Shown: positions 35,418-44,706, numbered from the stretch's first letter. The stretch is DNA of 64,000 nucleotides from Candidatus Gromoviella agglomerans (GCF_021065005.1 NZ_CP069247.1:372001-436000), one strand, 5' to 3'. Notes: generated by a model from the letters alone, not told the origin. A program made the numbers and translations.

Positions 35418-37779
35418 TTTTTAGTAGACCAATCAAAGATATTACGCTTAACATTATTCCGCAATCAAAGAAAAGTGCAAGAGAGATATTGTTTATCATA
35501 TTTGTAAAGAATGTTTTTTCAAAAAACAAAGGTGTGACCGATGTGATAATCGATATAGCAATACTCATTTTTAATATTCTCATAAATGTTTCGTTCTTTA
35601 TGTTGAATTTTAAAAATTCGTGTACTTCACAAAATATCAATATCAACGATAAAATGAGTCCTGCAATAAATCCACCACCTGGAACGTTGTGTCCATTTAT
35701 TAGCATGTAAAATGATATAAATACTAAAATGATAGCAAGGATAATTACTGCATTATAGAGAAAATTGACTCTAGATAACGAATGTTTTGGAATGGTGATA
35801 TTTTTTGATTTTAGGACTGAAAATATTATGAGTCCAGAAATTATGAGAACCATCATTTCTCCCCATGTATCAAATCCTCTATAATCTGTTATTATCATGT
35901 TTACTACGTTGGGGGCATTGTTACATGATTTCACATATGAATTTACAAGTGAATTATTAAAATCCAATGTACTCATCGATATAAACAATAAAAATATGCA
36001 AAATCCAAATAATATTGAGATATATTTGCTATTTTTACTTAATTTTGTAGAATTTAATTTGACATTCTTAATCAATGTCATCATAAAAATCAAGCTTATT
36101 GATTCACATAAAAAGTGAGTGATAGCAACATCTATTGCTCCTATAGATAGGTAAATCATTCCTACTCCTGTTCCAACTAATCCAGCAAAAATGACCGTCA
36201 TGAATGTGCTTTTTTGTCTCATGAGTAACATTAGTCCAAATAATGTTAGTATATTTGATATAAGCACAAAAATATTTGGACGTTTTATATATACAATTGT
36301 AAATGAACTCCAATCTATGAGAGCTAAAATCAGTGCGCTTATGATGATACAACTTGTTTTTATAATTTGCGATAAATTATCATGCGGAACTAAGTGTCTT
36401 ATAATTTTTTTTGATATTAATCGTGGAATTCTTGCAAATTCTTCGTTTTTTTGAAATTCAGGTGTTTTTGTCTTTATAAATATAAGTACAAATACAATAA
36501 GGATTGTGCTTCCGTAGAAAAATATGTAACTCTTACAATTTGCATGTGATAAATTTTGACCATAATTTGCAAAAAATATCCTAAAACTGATAATTGTTGC
36601 AAGAAATGTTAGAGCCATTCTAGAATGTAGCAATTCAATGACAAATATTAACAATTTTCTCAAATTGATGTGTGTTGATATAAGCGATTTAGAGAAAATG
36701 TTCCACGTGGAACAATTTATTAAATTTTGATTTATACTCTTGATAAAGAGGTGAAAAAAAATTGAGATATTGAATGCATGAACGATAATTGTGAATAATG
36801 AAAATCTGTTATGTATGAACCATATGCTCTTTGCTCCGTTGATTATTGGTAACCAAGTTGCTGTTGATATTGCAATTACTAAGTATAAAATATCTTTTGT
36901 CGCTATTGATATATTATTTCTAAGAACAAATCCTTTATTTGATGTAAGAACAAATAATGCAGATTTGTATAAAGCGTGGAGTGATAAATTTATTAGGATT
37001 GCTTCGATTGCATTATCAATAGTGTCCTTTGTATACAACGCACATATACATATGCTAAATATCATTGCGCTCACTTGATTCATTGTTGTAATTGCTAGTA
37101 AATGCTTAATATGAGAAGCATTTTTACTTTCAATTGCATTGAATATCGTACTAATAATGGATATTGTTAGCATTATTTTGTACATTAAGCTAAATCCATC
37201 AAATTGAAGAAGTCGCAGCATTAGGTATGTGCCAGCTTTTATTAACGTGCAAGAATGAAGATATGCGCTTACTGATGCGCTTGCGCTCATTGATCTGACA
37301 AGCCAAAAGCTGAGAGGGAATTGCGCTGATTTTACTGCAATTGATATCGATATGAAGATTGAGGCCAAAAATTCTGAAAATGGAGGCAATGTAATGTCAG
37401 ATAGATCTGAGAATCTATAAATATCATTATGTTGAAGGACTAAAAATCCAATCAACATAAATGAGCTACCAAACATATTTGAAATAAAACCAGTGATGGC
37501 ATCTTTTTTTGATTTGTTGTAAAATCCTACTAGAAAATAACCTATTATTGATAGAGCTTCCCAAAATGTGAAAAATACAATTAAATTGTTTGATATTACG
37601 ACTCCACACATTGCTATTCCAAGTAGAAATATTGCTGAAATCAATTTTTTATCACTAGTATTGATAGCAATAAAAATTCCAATGATGATTGTTACGGTCA
37701 AGAATGTTATGGTTATTGAGTCAAATTGAGAGAAAAAAATGTTTTGAAAAAAATGTACTAATTCATTTGCGTTATGCAC
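35386..37779 (-). CDS. mrpA: Mrp antiporter subunit A fused to subunit B domain
   Basis: 797 residues. The N-terminal two thirds is the NuoL-like proton channel: ISNNLIVFFTFWEALSIIGYFLVGF and a long run of helices (KSAQFPLSFWLVRSMSASASVSAYLHSCTLIKAGTYL contains the conserved K and H residues). The C-terminal part has the MrpB motif GHNVPGGGFIAGL and LALFFDCGIM. It appears to lack the first two or three helices of typical MrpA. It overlaps mrpC. Subunits E and F are at 11.3-11.9 kb; subunit D is not in the window. Confidence 0.9.
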   Translation of the reverse strand: MHNANELVHFFQNIFFSQFDSITITFLTVTIIIGIFIAINTSDKKLISAIFLLGIAMCGVVISNNLIVFFTFWEALSIIGYFLVGFYNKSKKDAITGFISNMFGSSFMLIGFLVLQHNDIYRFSDLSDITLPPFSEFLASIFISISIAVKSAQFPLSFWLVRSMSASASVSAYLHSCTLIKAGTYLMLRLLQFDGFSLMYKIMLTISIISTIFNAIESKNASHIKHLLAITTMNQVSAMIFSICICALYTKDTIDNAIEAILINLSLHALYKSALFVLTSNKGFVLRNNISIATKDILYLVIAISTATWLPIINGAKSIWFIHNRFSLFTIIVHAFNISIFFHLFIKSINQNLINCSTWNIFSKSLISTHINLRKLLIFVIELLHSRMALTFLATIISFRIFFANYGQNLSHANCKSYIFFYGSTILIVFVLIFIKTKTPEFQKNEEFARIPRLISKKIIRHLVPHDNLSQIIKTSCIIISALILALIDWSSFTIVYIKRPNIFVLISNILTLFGLMLLMRQKSTFMTVIFAGLVGTGVGMIYLSIGAIDVAITHFLCESISLIFMMTLIKNVKLNSTKLSKNSKYISILFGFCIFLLFISMSTLDFNNSLVNSYVKSCNNAPNVVNMIITDYRGFDTWGEMMVLIISGLIIFSVLKSKNITIPKHSLSRVNFLYNAVIILAIILVFISFYMLINGHNVPGGGFIAGLILSLILIFCEVHEFLKFNIKNETFMRILKMSIAISIITSVTPLFFEKTFFTNMINNISLALFFDCGIMLSVISLIGLLKNGLYNNSHNI
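36699..36714. promoter_or_regulatory. parS-like ParB binding site 3
   Basis: TGTTCCACGTGGAACA, identical to the sites in the repeat but in unrelated flanks, within the mrpA coding region (residues 356-361, NCSTWN, a loop between helices). It is 1,955 bp from site 2. Confidence 0.87.
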
Positions 37780-37891
37780 GAATTTTTGAAATTACTTTTC
37801 TAAATATACATTATATCTGGGAAATGTTGAACATGACTACGTAATTGCAAAAGTAGTATGAAATAACTCAGAGCTGGTAAAACGAAATGAA

Positions 37892-38308
37892 TCACTCAAA
37901 TTCAAGCAAAACCTGTCCATACTCAACTGGTGATCCATTGATAACATGTATCTTCTTCACTGTGCCATCAAAATTTGCTTTTATATCTTGCATTACTTTC
38001 ATAGCTTCAACAATGAAAAGAGTGTCTCCATTTTTCACTATAGATCCAACTTTGATAAATGGCTCTGATTCTGGAGATCTTGCTAAATAGCATATGCCAA
38101 CTGCGGTAGATTTGAATTTTTTTGTTGAATCCATTTCAACGGTTGGAGCAGACTGTTGCTGATGAATTGAATAATCAGCAATATTTTGTTGTAAATTTTC
38201 CTTTTTCAGAATGATCGTCATTTCGCTGTTTGAGTATTCCAGATGTGTCAATTTGTTTCTATTAAAAATCTCTTCGAGGTATGGTATGTCTATCTTATTA
38301 TCCTTCAT
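37892..38308 (-). CDS. accB: Biotin carboxyl carrier protein of acetyl-CoA carboxylase
   Basis: 138 residues. A variable Q/S-rich linker is followed by the biotinyl domain with EAMKVMQDIKANFDGTVKKI; the lysine of EAMKVM receives biotin. The thumb-like SPESEPFIKVGSIVKNGD is also present. It carries the carboxyl group between AccC and AccA/AccD. It is isolated from accC by about 10.6 kb. Confidence 0.96.
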   Translation of the reverse strand: MKDNKIDIPYLEEIFNRNKLTHLEYSNSEMTIILKKENLQQNIADYSIHQQQSAPTVEMDSTKKFKSTAVGICYLARSPESEPFIKVGSIVKNGDTLFIVEAMKVMQDIKANFDGTVKKIHVINGSPVEYGQVLLEFE

Positions 38309-38355
38309 ATTTTATGAAAAACACGTGTAATAACTCAAAATTGTATGATACTTTT

Positions 38356-40314
38356 ATGTCAAATAAAATGCTTTTTTGCATGTATATAGAATTGACTCTC
38401 AAGATTGATGAAAAAGAGCATAAATTGCAACGTATGGTTGTGATTGATGAAGTTTCAACTTGTTTTCGTATTGTTACAGAATTTAGTGAGAGGCATGATT
38501 TTGTCGATATGCTTTTGTCACCAGGCAAAGAAGTACGAATTGATGTTGAGCTCAGTAAGGAATATAAATATAAAAGATATTATCACGGAGTTATCGAAAA
38601 ACTGACAAGAAAAGTAACTCATCGATATAGGGTCGACGAAGACGGTAAAGTTGCTAATTTTGAAGTTGTAATTCGCCCTAAGTTATGGTTATTAAGTCAA
38701 ACGAATTCTTATCGAGTATTTCAAAAAAAGACAACATCGGAAATTTTAGAGAAAGTTTTAAGAGAAGATCATCATATAGAATTTGAAAATCGAGCAGTTG
38801 CTACTACAGATAGTCAAATACATTCCACTTATATTCAGTATAATGAAAGTGATTTGAATTTTGTATGCAGATTACTAGAAGAGGAGGGCATTTTCTTCTA
38901 CTCTGAGCAATCCAAAGATAAGGAATTGATTGTTATCGCTGATAAAATCCCTGATGAAGATGTAGATAGGTGTGATTTTTACAATATTGATCATGCTCAA
39001 GCATTTGATCTCAATAAAATTACCTTTATAGCAATGGAACATAAATTAATTCCAAAATCAAATAAGGTTCTACAGTTTAAGTATGATGTTCCAGTTGTTG
39101 ATGAAGGATTTTATGAAAGTGTTGCTTCAAAGAGGTATGGAGATAGAGTTTTTGATTATACGAGTATGGATTCTAAATCTCAGGAATATGCAGAAAAACT
39201 GTCTGATATCCAAGATAGTGCTCACAAAATATTTTACGGCAACACGACATACATTTCTCTTGCGGCTGGAAAGAGAATAAAAGTCAGAAAACATACAATT
39301 GATGAGTTTAATAATGATTATTTTGTTACCAGTTGTGAGCAAATTTTCTCAAGTCAAGAAAATGATGAACTCCCTTATAGTGCGACTTTTGTAGGAGTAC
39401 ATAAAGATACTCATTTTCGGCCTAAGTTGCTTACTCCTCGACCGATTGTGCCTGGACAAGAAACTGCAATTGTAATTGGACGAAAGGGAGATGTGCCTGG
39501 AGCTCTATATACAAACGAAAATGGAGATGTGAAGATAAGGTTTCACTGGCAATCTGTTAAAGATGAGGATGAGACTATAACTGCTTGGACAAGGGTTGCT
39601 CATAATGCTGCAGGACATCGGTCTGGTAGTTTCCATATGCCAAGAATTGGTCAAGAAGTCTTAGTGACATTCATTCACGGCAATCCAAATGCACCTATTA
39701 TTGTTGGGGGAGTGCCTAATGGAGCTAATAAGGTGAAATATGTTTCTGATGGTCAGCATGAAGTTGAATATTGGATTGCGCAAATTGATCCAGCAGATTC
39801 AGAAAATGTTAATGAAATCAAGTTTGTTAACAAGGTTGGTGAAGATATGGTAGGAATTTATTCTCATAGAGATCTTTCAATTGAGACGAAAACTGGCAAA
39901 ATTGAGATCCATGCGGTAAAAGAAATGAAATTATGCTCCGATACTTTGATTGAGATTGATGCTCCATCTATAATAATTTCTGCTGATAAAATTGAGATTC
40001 GTGGGCGAGATCCAAAAGTTGAGGTTGATGAAATTAGGATTAATGGCAATTTAATTGATATAAAATCTCAAGATACGCGATTTGATTTTAAGAAATTTGT
40101 TGCTCGCTTAGATGATGCAGAGGTGCGTTCTGAGAACTTGCGCATACATTCCGATGATGGTTCTTTGGAATTGCATTTAAATAATGTTGAGGTTCATGCA
40201 AACGCTGAAATAAGCCTAGAAGCTCCAGATGTCAAGATTAAGGCAGATGCATCTATTCATATAGAAGCTGATGGTGAGACTTCAATTAAAGCATCGATGA
40301 TTAAATTGAATTAA
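38356..40314 (+). CDS. vgrG: Type VI secretion spike protein VgrG
   Basis: 652 residues from the ATG at 38356, though the frame is open from 38281 and ATG 38380 is also possible. The gp27-like N-terminal part contains KTTSEILEKVLREDH and YIQYNESDLNFVCRLLEEEGIFFYSEQ. The gp5 OB-fold region reads TNENGDVKIRFHWQ...AWTRVAHNAAG, and MPRIGQEVLVTFIHGNPNAPIIVGGVPNG is the VgrG hallmark. The C-terminus (about 540-652) is a beta-helix with repeated KVEVDEI/DVKIKAD-type strands and no catalytic effector domain. It forms the spike that carries a PAAR tip; the candidate tip is at 33.1 kb. Confidence 0.96.
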   Translation: MSNKMLFCMYIELTLKIDEKEHKLQRMVVIDEVSTCFRIVTEFSERHDFVDMLLSPGKEVRIDVELSKEYKYKRYYHGVIEKLTRKVTHRYRVDEDGKVANFEVVIRPKLWLLSQTNSYRVFQKKTTSEILEKVLREDHHIEFENRAVATTDSQIHSTYIQYNESDLNFVCRLLEEEGIFFYSEQSKDKELIVIADKIPDEDVDRCDFYNIDHAQAFDLNKITFIAMEHKLIPKSNKVLQFKYDVPVVDEGFYESVASKRYGDRVFDYTSMDSKSQEYAEKLSDIQDSAHKIFYGNTTYISLAAGKRIKVRKHTIDEFNNDYFVTSCEQIFSSQENDELPYSATFVGVHKDTHFRPKLLTPRPIVPGQETAIVIGRKGDVPGALYTNENGDVKIRFHWQSVKDEDETITAWTRVAHNAAGHRSGSFHMPRIGQEVLVTFIHGNPNAPIIVGGVPNGANKVKYVSDGQHEVEYWIAQIDPADSENVNEIKFVNKVGEDMVGIYSHRDLSIETKTGKIEIHAVKEMKLCSDTLIEIDAPSIIISADKIEIRGRDPKVEVDEIRINGNLIDIKSQDTRFDFKKFVARLDDAEVRSENLRIHSDDGSLELHLNNVEVHANAEISLEAPDVKIKADASIHIEADGETSIKASMIKLN

Positions 40315-40421
40315 TTTAGAAATTTATAAGACAGAATTTGCAATGAATATTCAACTTTTGTAATCAATCAATGGAGTAAATTCATTTTGTATGTTAAGGA
40401 ATGATGTAATTTTTTCGATAC

Positions 40422-41093
40422 TCAAGGCCTGATTAAAGAGAAACTTGTGCGATTAGTGAACATATCATCAATTACCGAATCTAAAGAAAATATCAATATT
40501 TTGAGATCACTATCTCTAGCTATGGCAATTGCGGCAATATCCATTACATGTAAATTTCGATCAATTACCTCTTTGTATGAAATTTCTTCAATAAATTTAG
40601 CCTGTGGATTGATTTTTGGATCACTATCAAATATTCCTTTTGCACTTGTCATCTTTAGTACAAAATCGCATTCCATTTCTAGAGCCCTTATAACCGCGCA
40701 AACATCTGTTGAGCAATGAGAGTTCCCTATACCGCCTGCAAATAATACAACTCTTCCATTATCAAACATATTCTTTGCTTGAATGAAATTGTATTGATCG
40801 CATATCCCCATCATCGGAATGCTAGAGAAGCATGTTGAGTTTGAAATATTGTTTTGAATAGCTAAACTGTTTATTATTGTTGCTATCATTCCCATTTGGT
40901 CAGATATTACTCTGTTTTGAGAAAATTCTCTTCCTCGAATGAGGTTTCCCCCGCCTACTACTATTGATATTTTACATGATATATTAAGTAATTTATTAAT
41001 AAATGTTATTATTTTGTCCATAGATTTAAATTCAGGTGGGGCGCCCAAAAATTCTCCAGATATTTTTAGTAATATACGTTTATTTATTATCAT
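40422..41093 (-). CDS. pyrH: UMP kinase
   Basis: 223 residues. The amino acid kinase fold shows RILLKISGEFLGA at the start, IVVGGGNLIRG, MGMIATIINSLAIQN, the allosteric and catalytic ILFAGGIGN region and TDVCAVIRALEMECDFVLKMTSAKGIFDSDPK. Makes UDP from UMP. It is separated from tsf and frr, its usual neighbours. Confidence 0.96.
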   Translation of the reverse strand: MIINKRILLKISGEFLGAPPEFKSMDKIITFINKLLNISCKISIVVGGGNLIRGREFSQNRVISDQMGMIATIINSLAIQNNISNSTCFSSIPMMGICDQYNFIQAKNMFDNGRVVLFAGGIGNSHCSTDVCAVIRALEMECDFVLKMTSAKGIFDSDPKINPQAKFIEEISYKEVIDRNLHVMDIAAIAIARDSDLKILIFSLDSVIDDMFTNRTSFSLIRP

Positions 41094-41369
41094 AAATCTG
41101 ATCTGATTTAGTATTAAAAGTTATTAATACAGATGATCGCATATAATTTAGATTTTATAAATCTTTTGAGAATGAAATTTTTTTTTAAGTTATTTTGTTG
41201 ATTTCATTGATTTGAAAATTAATATTTTTGCATTTATGGTATATACATGTAGTGCATATTGTCATACTATACGCTAGTTTGAGAGTTATTGCATTATTAA
41301 GATAAATCTGATTTGATATCTGTGTGGGGTATTTTTCTGAAGTTTTTTTATATTGGAGAAGAGACATAT

Positions 41370-41930
41370 ATGAATGAAATTATCGATGGTGTTTGTGATT
41401 TTGCCTTATCTAAATCTATTGTGCTGGTTGGGTTGATGGGCGCAGGAAAGAGTAGTATTGGGCGTAAATTAGCTCAAGTGTTAAAGCTGCCCTTTCACGA
41501 TTCTGATGAGATAATTGAAAAATCTACTGACCATAGTGTACAAGAAATATATGAACTTTGGGGAGAAAGAGAGTTTAGACAGATAGAATCAAATGTAATT
41601 GCTGATAGATTGGAAGGACAAATTTGTGTTTTGTCTACTGGAGATGGAGCTTTTATGTTTAATATGGATGTTATACACAAATATGGTCTGAGCATTTGGA
41701 TTAATGCAAATGTTGAGTTATTACATAAGCGCGTGGTTCATAGAGAAAATAGACAGCATCTCTCTGCGCAGATAACAGTACAAGAGCTGACAGTATTGCT
41801 AGATGAGCGACGACCTGTCTATTCTAAGGCTGATATTGTGGTCGATAGCTTTGATGAGCCTTCTAGAGTAACTGTAAATAGAATCTTGACCGCAATGCGA
41901 GATTATTTTTCCAATAATATACAAAGATGA
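41370..41930 (+). CDS. aroK: Shikimate kinase
   Basis: 186 residues from the ATG at 41370 (GGAG upstream). The P-loop VLVGLMGAGKSSIGRKLA, the shikimate-binding HDSDEIIE, and the conserved arginine of GEREFRQIE are present. The glycine-rich shikimate motif, normally GGG, reads TGDGAF, with aspartate replacing the second glycine. The lid arginine (ENRQHL) is kept. It catalyses a step of the shikimate pathway; no other pathway gene is in this window. It ends 6 bp before mipZ. Confidence 0.9.
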   Translation: MNEIIDGVCDFALSKSIVLVGLMGAGKSSIGRKLAQVLKLPFHDSDEIIEKSTDHSVQEIYELWGEREFRQIESNVIADRLEGQICVLSTGDGAFMFNMDVIHKYGLSIWINANVELLHKRVVHRENRQHLSAQITVQELTVLLDERRPVYSKADIVVDSFDEPSRVTVNRILTAMRDYFSNNIQR

Positions 41931-41936
41931 GGCAAT

Positions 41937-42764
41937 ATGAATCCTTTTATAGTAGTTTTTGGCAATTCAAAAGGTGGAACGGGAAAGTCTACTCTGGCTG
42001 TGCACTTTGCTGTGAGAATGATGGATCTTGGCTTTAATGTTAGTGTTGTTGATTGCGATACTAATCAAGGGACTATGTGTAGATATTTTGTAAATAGATC
42101 AAAAGAATTACTCCACAATGAGAATATAAAAATGCCTCATTATTCTATACTGACATCTTCGAAAATTGATGGGCATGATCTTTCTCTATTTGATCAATTG
42201 AAGAGAGAATTGAGATTAACTGGAAATCATGAAATCGATTTGGAGAATTTTATACAAAATTCATCAAGTTATGATTTTATAGTTATAGATACTCCTGGGA
42301 ATATAAATGAGCTAATGTTGTTATCTCATTCTTATGCGGATGTTGTGATTACTCCTATCAATAATAGTCTCGTTGATTTGGATATGATTGGCGATATAGA
42401 AGAGAACGATAGAGTGAGATTTGGGTTATATACTGACGTTTTTTGGGAAGCGAAAAAGAAGAAAGCTACAAGAGCTCGAGAGCATATAGAATGGATCGTT
42501 GTAAAAAATAGATTAAATTCAAATCCTAAATCCTCTGTCGTAGATGATATCCTCAAAAAGCTATCTGTAAAATGTGGATTCAAGATAGCTCCTGGATTGT
42601 GTGAAAGATCGATATTTAGAGATCTATTTCGATCAGGGTTGACTGTATTTGATGATTCTGCGAGTTTGAGCTTAAGTCATATTGTTGCTCGTTCTGAAAT
42701 TGATGGAATAGTTAATGTTGTGTTCGATTCTATAAATAGAATGAGATTTACCAACAAAAAGTAA
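41937..42764 (+). CDS. mipZ: Division-plane positioning ATPase MipZ
   Basis: 275 residues. The MipZ deviant Walker A FGNSKGGTGKSTLAVHFAV and the following VVDCDTNQGTMCRYFVNR are close to Caulobacter MipZ, as are FIVIDTPGNINELMLLSHSYAD, VITPINNSLVDLDMIG, WIVVKNRLN and GFKIAPGLCERSIFRDLFRSGLTVFDD. It binds ParB at the origin and inhibits FtsZ, restricting division to mid-cell. Its presence with parA, parB and parS shows an alphaproteobacterial segregation-division system. GAGG Shine-Dalgarno upstream. Confidence 0.93.
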   Translation: MNPFIVVFGNSKGGTGKSTLAVHFAVRMMDLGFNVSVVDCDTNQGTMCRYFVNRSKELLHNENIKMPHYSILTSSKIDGHDLSLFDQLKRELRLTGNHEIDLENFIQNSSSYDFIVIDTPGNINELMLLSHSYADVVITPINNSLVDLDMIGDIEENDRVRFGLYTDVFWEAKKKKATRAREHIEWIVVKNRLNSNPKSSVVDDILKKLSVKCGFKIAPGLCERSIFRDLFRSGLTVFDDSASLSLSHIVARSEIDGIVNVVFDSINRMRFTNKK

Positions 42765-42772
42765 TTATTTGA

Positions 42773-43828
42773 ATGTGTATTGTATGCGATTTTTTGAATT
42801 TTATGTCTGCAGAAAAATTCTCTTCTATCAATACGATCGATGCTTACAAAAGAGATGTGAAGCTTTTATGTAGATATATTTCTGAGACTGAAATTAATTC
42901 CGTTTCTATTGTTGAAAATGTTAATTGCTCATATGAGTCTGATTCAAAAGATGTGTTTGTTGTAGATCGACATAGGTGCGTGAATTCATTGAGTTTTAAA
43001 GCAAAATCTCAAACTAATAAAATATGTGTTTATCCTCAATGTGCTGAAATTGCTTTGAAAAATTGTAATCCAGAGAATTTGACGAATTTCATATCATGGT
43101 TGTACGATACACCTAAAAGTGCAAATTCTATTGCTAGGACGCTATCATGTGTGCGGAGATTTTTTAAATTCTTGCTAAATGAGAAGATAATTGATCACAA
43201 TCCTACCGTTAATCTAGATTCTCCTCGAGTTAAGCGACATATTCCGATAGTTGTTAATGAAAATTTGATGATTCAACTAATCGATTTTTCTTACAAAGAT
43301 AATTCAAAGTATGGTTTGAAGGTGAGTTTGATTTTAGAAATAATGTATGCAACAGGAATCAGAGTATCAGAGTTAATAAAGATTAAATTATCAAATTTTT
43401 CTATTATAGAAAATGATCTCTTACTTACAGTTTGCGGAAAGGGGAAAAAAGAGCGAATCATTCCTCTCACTAATCAAGCGATGCGTTGTTTGGATGAATA
43501 CATAAGAGTTTACGGATTGCATTCAAATGATTGGCTTTTTGGGAGTGATAGATCTCAAAGTAAATATATGACCAGGCAAAGAATTGGCCAAATTTTAAAT
43601 GAAATTGTAAGAAAATCATCATTGAATATTAAGATTTCTCCTCATGGAATTAGGCATTCGTTTGCGACTCATATGCTAGATAATGGATCAAATATACTTG
43701 AAGTAAAGGACTTGCTTGGTCATAGTGATGTTGGTACTACTCAAATATATACTCATGTTATGTCAAAGTCGATGCGGAGTGTGATAGAAAAATACCATCC
43801 TCTCCAAAAATATCAACTTGATGATTGA
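42773..43828 (+). CDS. xerD: Tyrosine site-specific recombinase XerC/XerD
   Basis: 351 residues, longer than the usual 300. The catalytic core is intact: R in ATGIRVSELIKIK, the HGIRHSFATHML block, and H and Y in LLGHSDVGTTQIYTH. The N-terminal core-binding domain contains an insertion of about 50 residues (roughly 50-100). It resolves chromosome dimers at dif; choosing XerC or XerD needs alignment. It lies 8 bp after mipZ, so the two are probably co-transcribed, which links division control with dimer resolution. Confidence 0.9.
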   Translation: MCIVCDFLNFMSAEKFSSINTIDAYKRDVKLLCRYISETEINSVSIVENVNCSYESDSKDVFVVDRHRCVNSLSFKAKSQTNKICVYPQCAEIALKNCNPENLTNFISWLYDTPKSANSIARTLSCVRRFFKFLLNEKIIDHNPTVNLDSPRVKRHIPIVVNENLMIQLIDFSYKDNSKYGLKVSLILEIMYATGIRVSELIKIKLSNFSIIENDLLLTVCGKGKKERIIPLTNQAMRCLDEYIRVYGLHSNDWLFGSDRSQSKYMTRQRIGQILNEIVRKSSLNIKISPHGIRHSFATHMLDNGSNILEVKDLLGHSDVGTTQIYTHVMSKSMRSVIEKYHPLQKYQLDD

Positions 43829-43912
43829 TCTTCAGTAAAATACGAAAAATAAAGTTGATTTGAAATTACCAAACATAAGAATTTGCATTTATTTAATAAA
43901 AGAGAATTTTTT

Positions 43913-44593
43913 CTATAAAAACAAGAAATAAAATAATGAAGCAGCGAGAATGCTATCTATTCTATCTAACATACCTCCGTGACCTGGAATTATGTTCCCG
44001 CTATCTTTTATATTTGCTTTTCTTTTGCAAAAAGATTCGAGTAAATCACCAAGTTGAGATATTATACATATAAATAAACCTTGAAACCACAATACTTTTG
44101 TGAAGAAAATAGCGCTAAATATGATACTAGAAATGTATCCTACTAATACTCCAATCAAAAAGCCAGACCATGTCTTTCCAGGACTAATGTGTGGAGCTAA
44201 TTTTCTTCCTCCCATTAATCTTCCAGATATAAATGCCGATGTGTCTGTAATCCAGCAAATTCCAACTATGTATCCTACTATTTGGTAATCACAAAAAAAA
44301 GAATGAAATGCCATGAAAAATAATCCGAAGAAGATATATAAACTTCCAATCATGATTAGGCTCAAGAATTTGTATATCTCAAATCTCGAAAATTGCTTTA
44401 GCACTTCAGCTGTGTTCGTACATGATTTTTTTGCACATATTGCAAAAGATATTTTGTACCACTCGACGATTGCAAACATAAAGCATATGGAGAAAAACAA
44501 AATTGAAACTAATCCTCCATAATATACACTGATGGAAGTTGCAGTTACAACAATGATAGATGATAGCACTCTTTGAATAATATCGAAATCCAT
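43913..44593 (-). CDS. cdsA: Phosphatidate cytidylyltransferase
   Basis: 226 residues from the ATG at 44593 (the frame is open to 44629). Helix-rich, with the C-terminal CDP-DAG synthase motif SQLGDLLESFCKRKANIKDSGNIIPGHGGMLDRIDS. ISPGKTWSG is also typical. It makes CDP-diacylglycerol for phospholipid synthesis. The neighbouring uppS is not adjacent as in many genomes. Confidence 0.95.
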   Translation of the reverse strand: MDFDIIQRVLSSIIVVTATSISVYYGGLVSILFFSICFMFAIVEWYKISFAICAKKSCTNTAEVLKQFSRFEIYKFLSLIMIGSLYIFFGLFFMAFHSFFCDYQIVGYIVGICWITDTSAFISGRLMGGRKLAPHISPGKTWSGFLIGVLVGYISSIIFSAIFFTKVLWFQGLFICIISQLGDLLESFCKRKANIKDSGNIIPGHGGMLDRIDSILAASLFYFLFL

Positions 44594-44706
44594 GAAATAC
44601 CAATTAATTAATTGGATATTATAGATCAATTTTACTTCATATTGAATATCTTTTGACTTTATTGAACAATTGTTTGTATCTTAATATATCGGTATATTTT
44701 ATTGCG

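Noticed and set aside
41937-42764. Second plasmid-type ParA
   Set aside because: The pattern after the Walker A motif and the C-terminal PGL-x-R-x-I/F-R-x-LF block are those of MipZ, not of a plasmid ParA, and no parB partner is adjacent.
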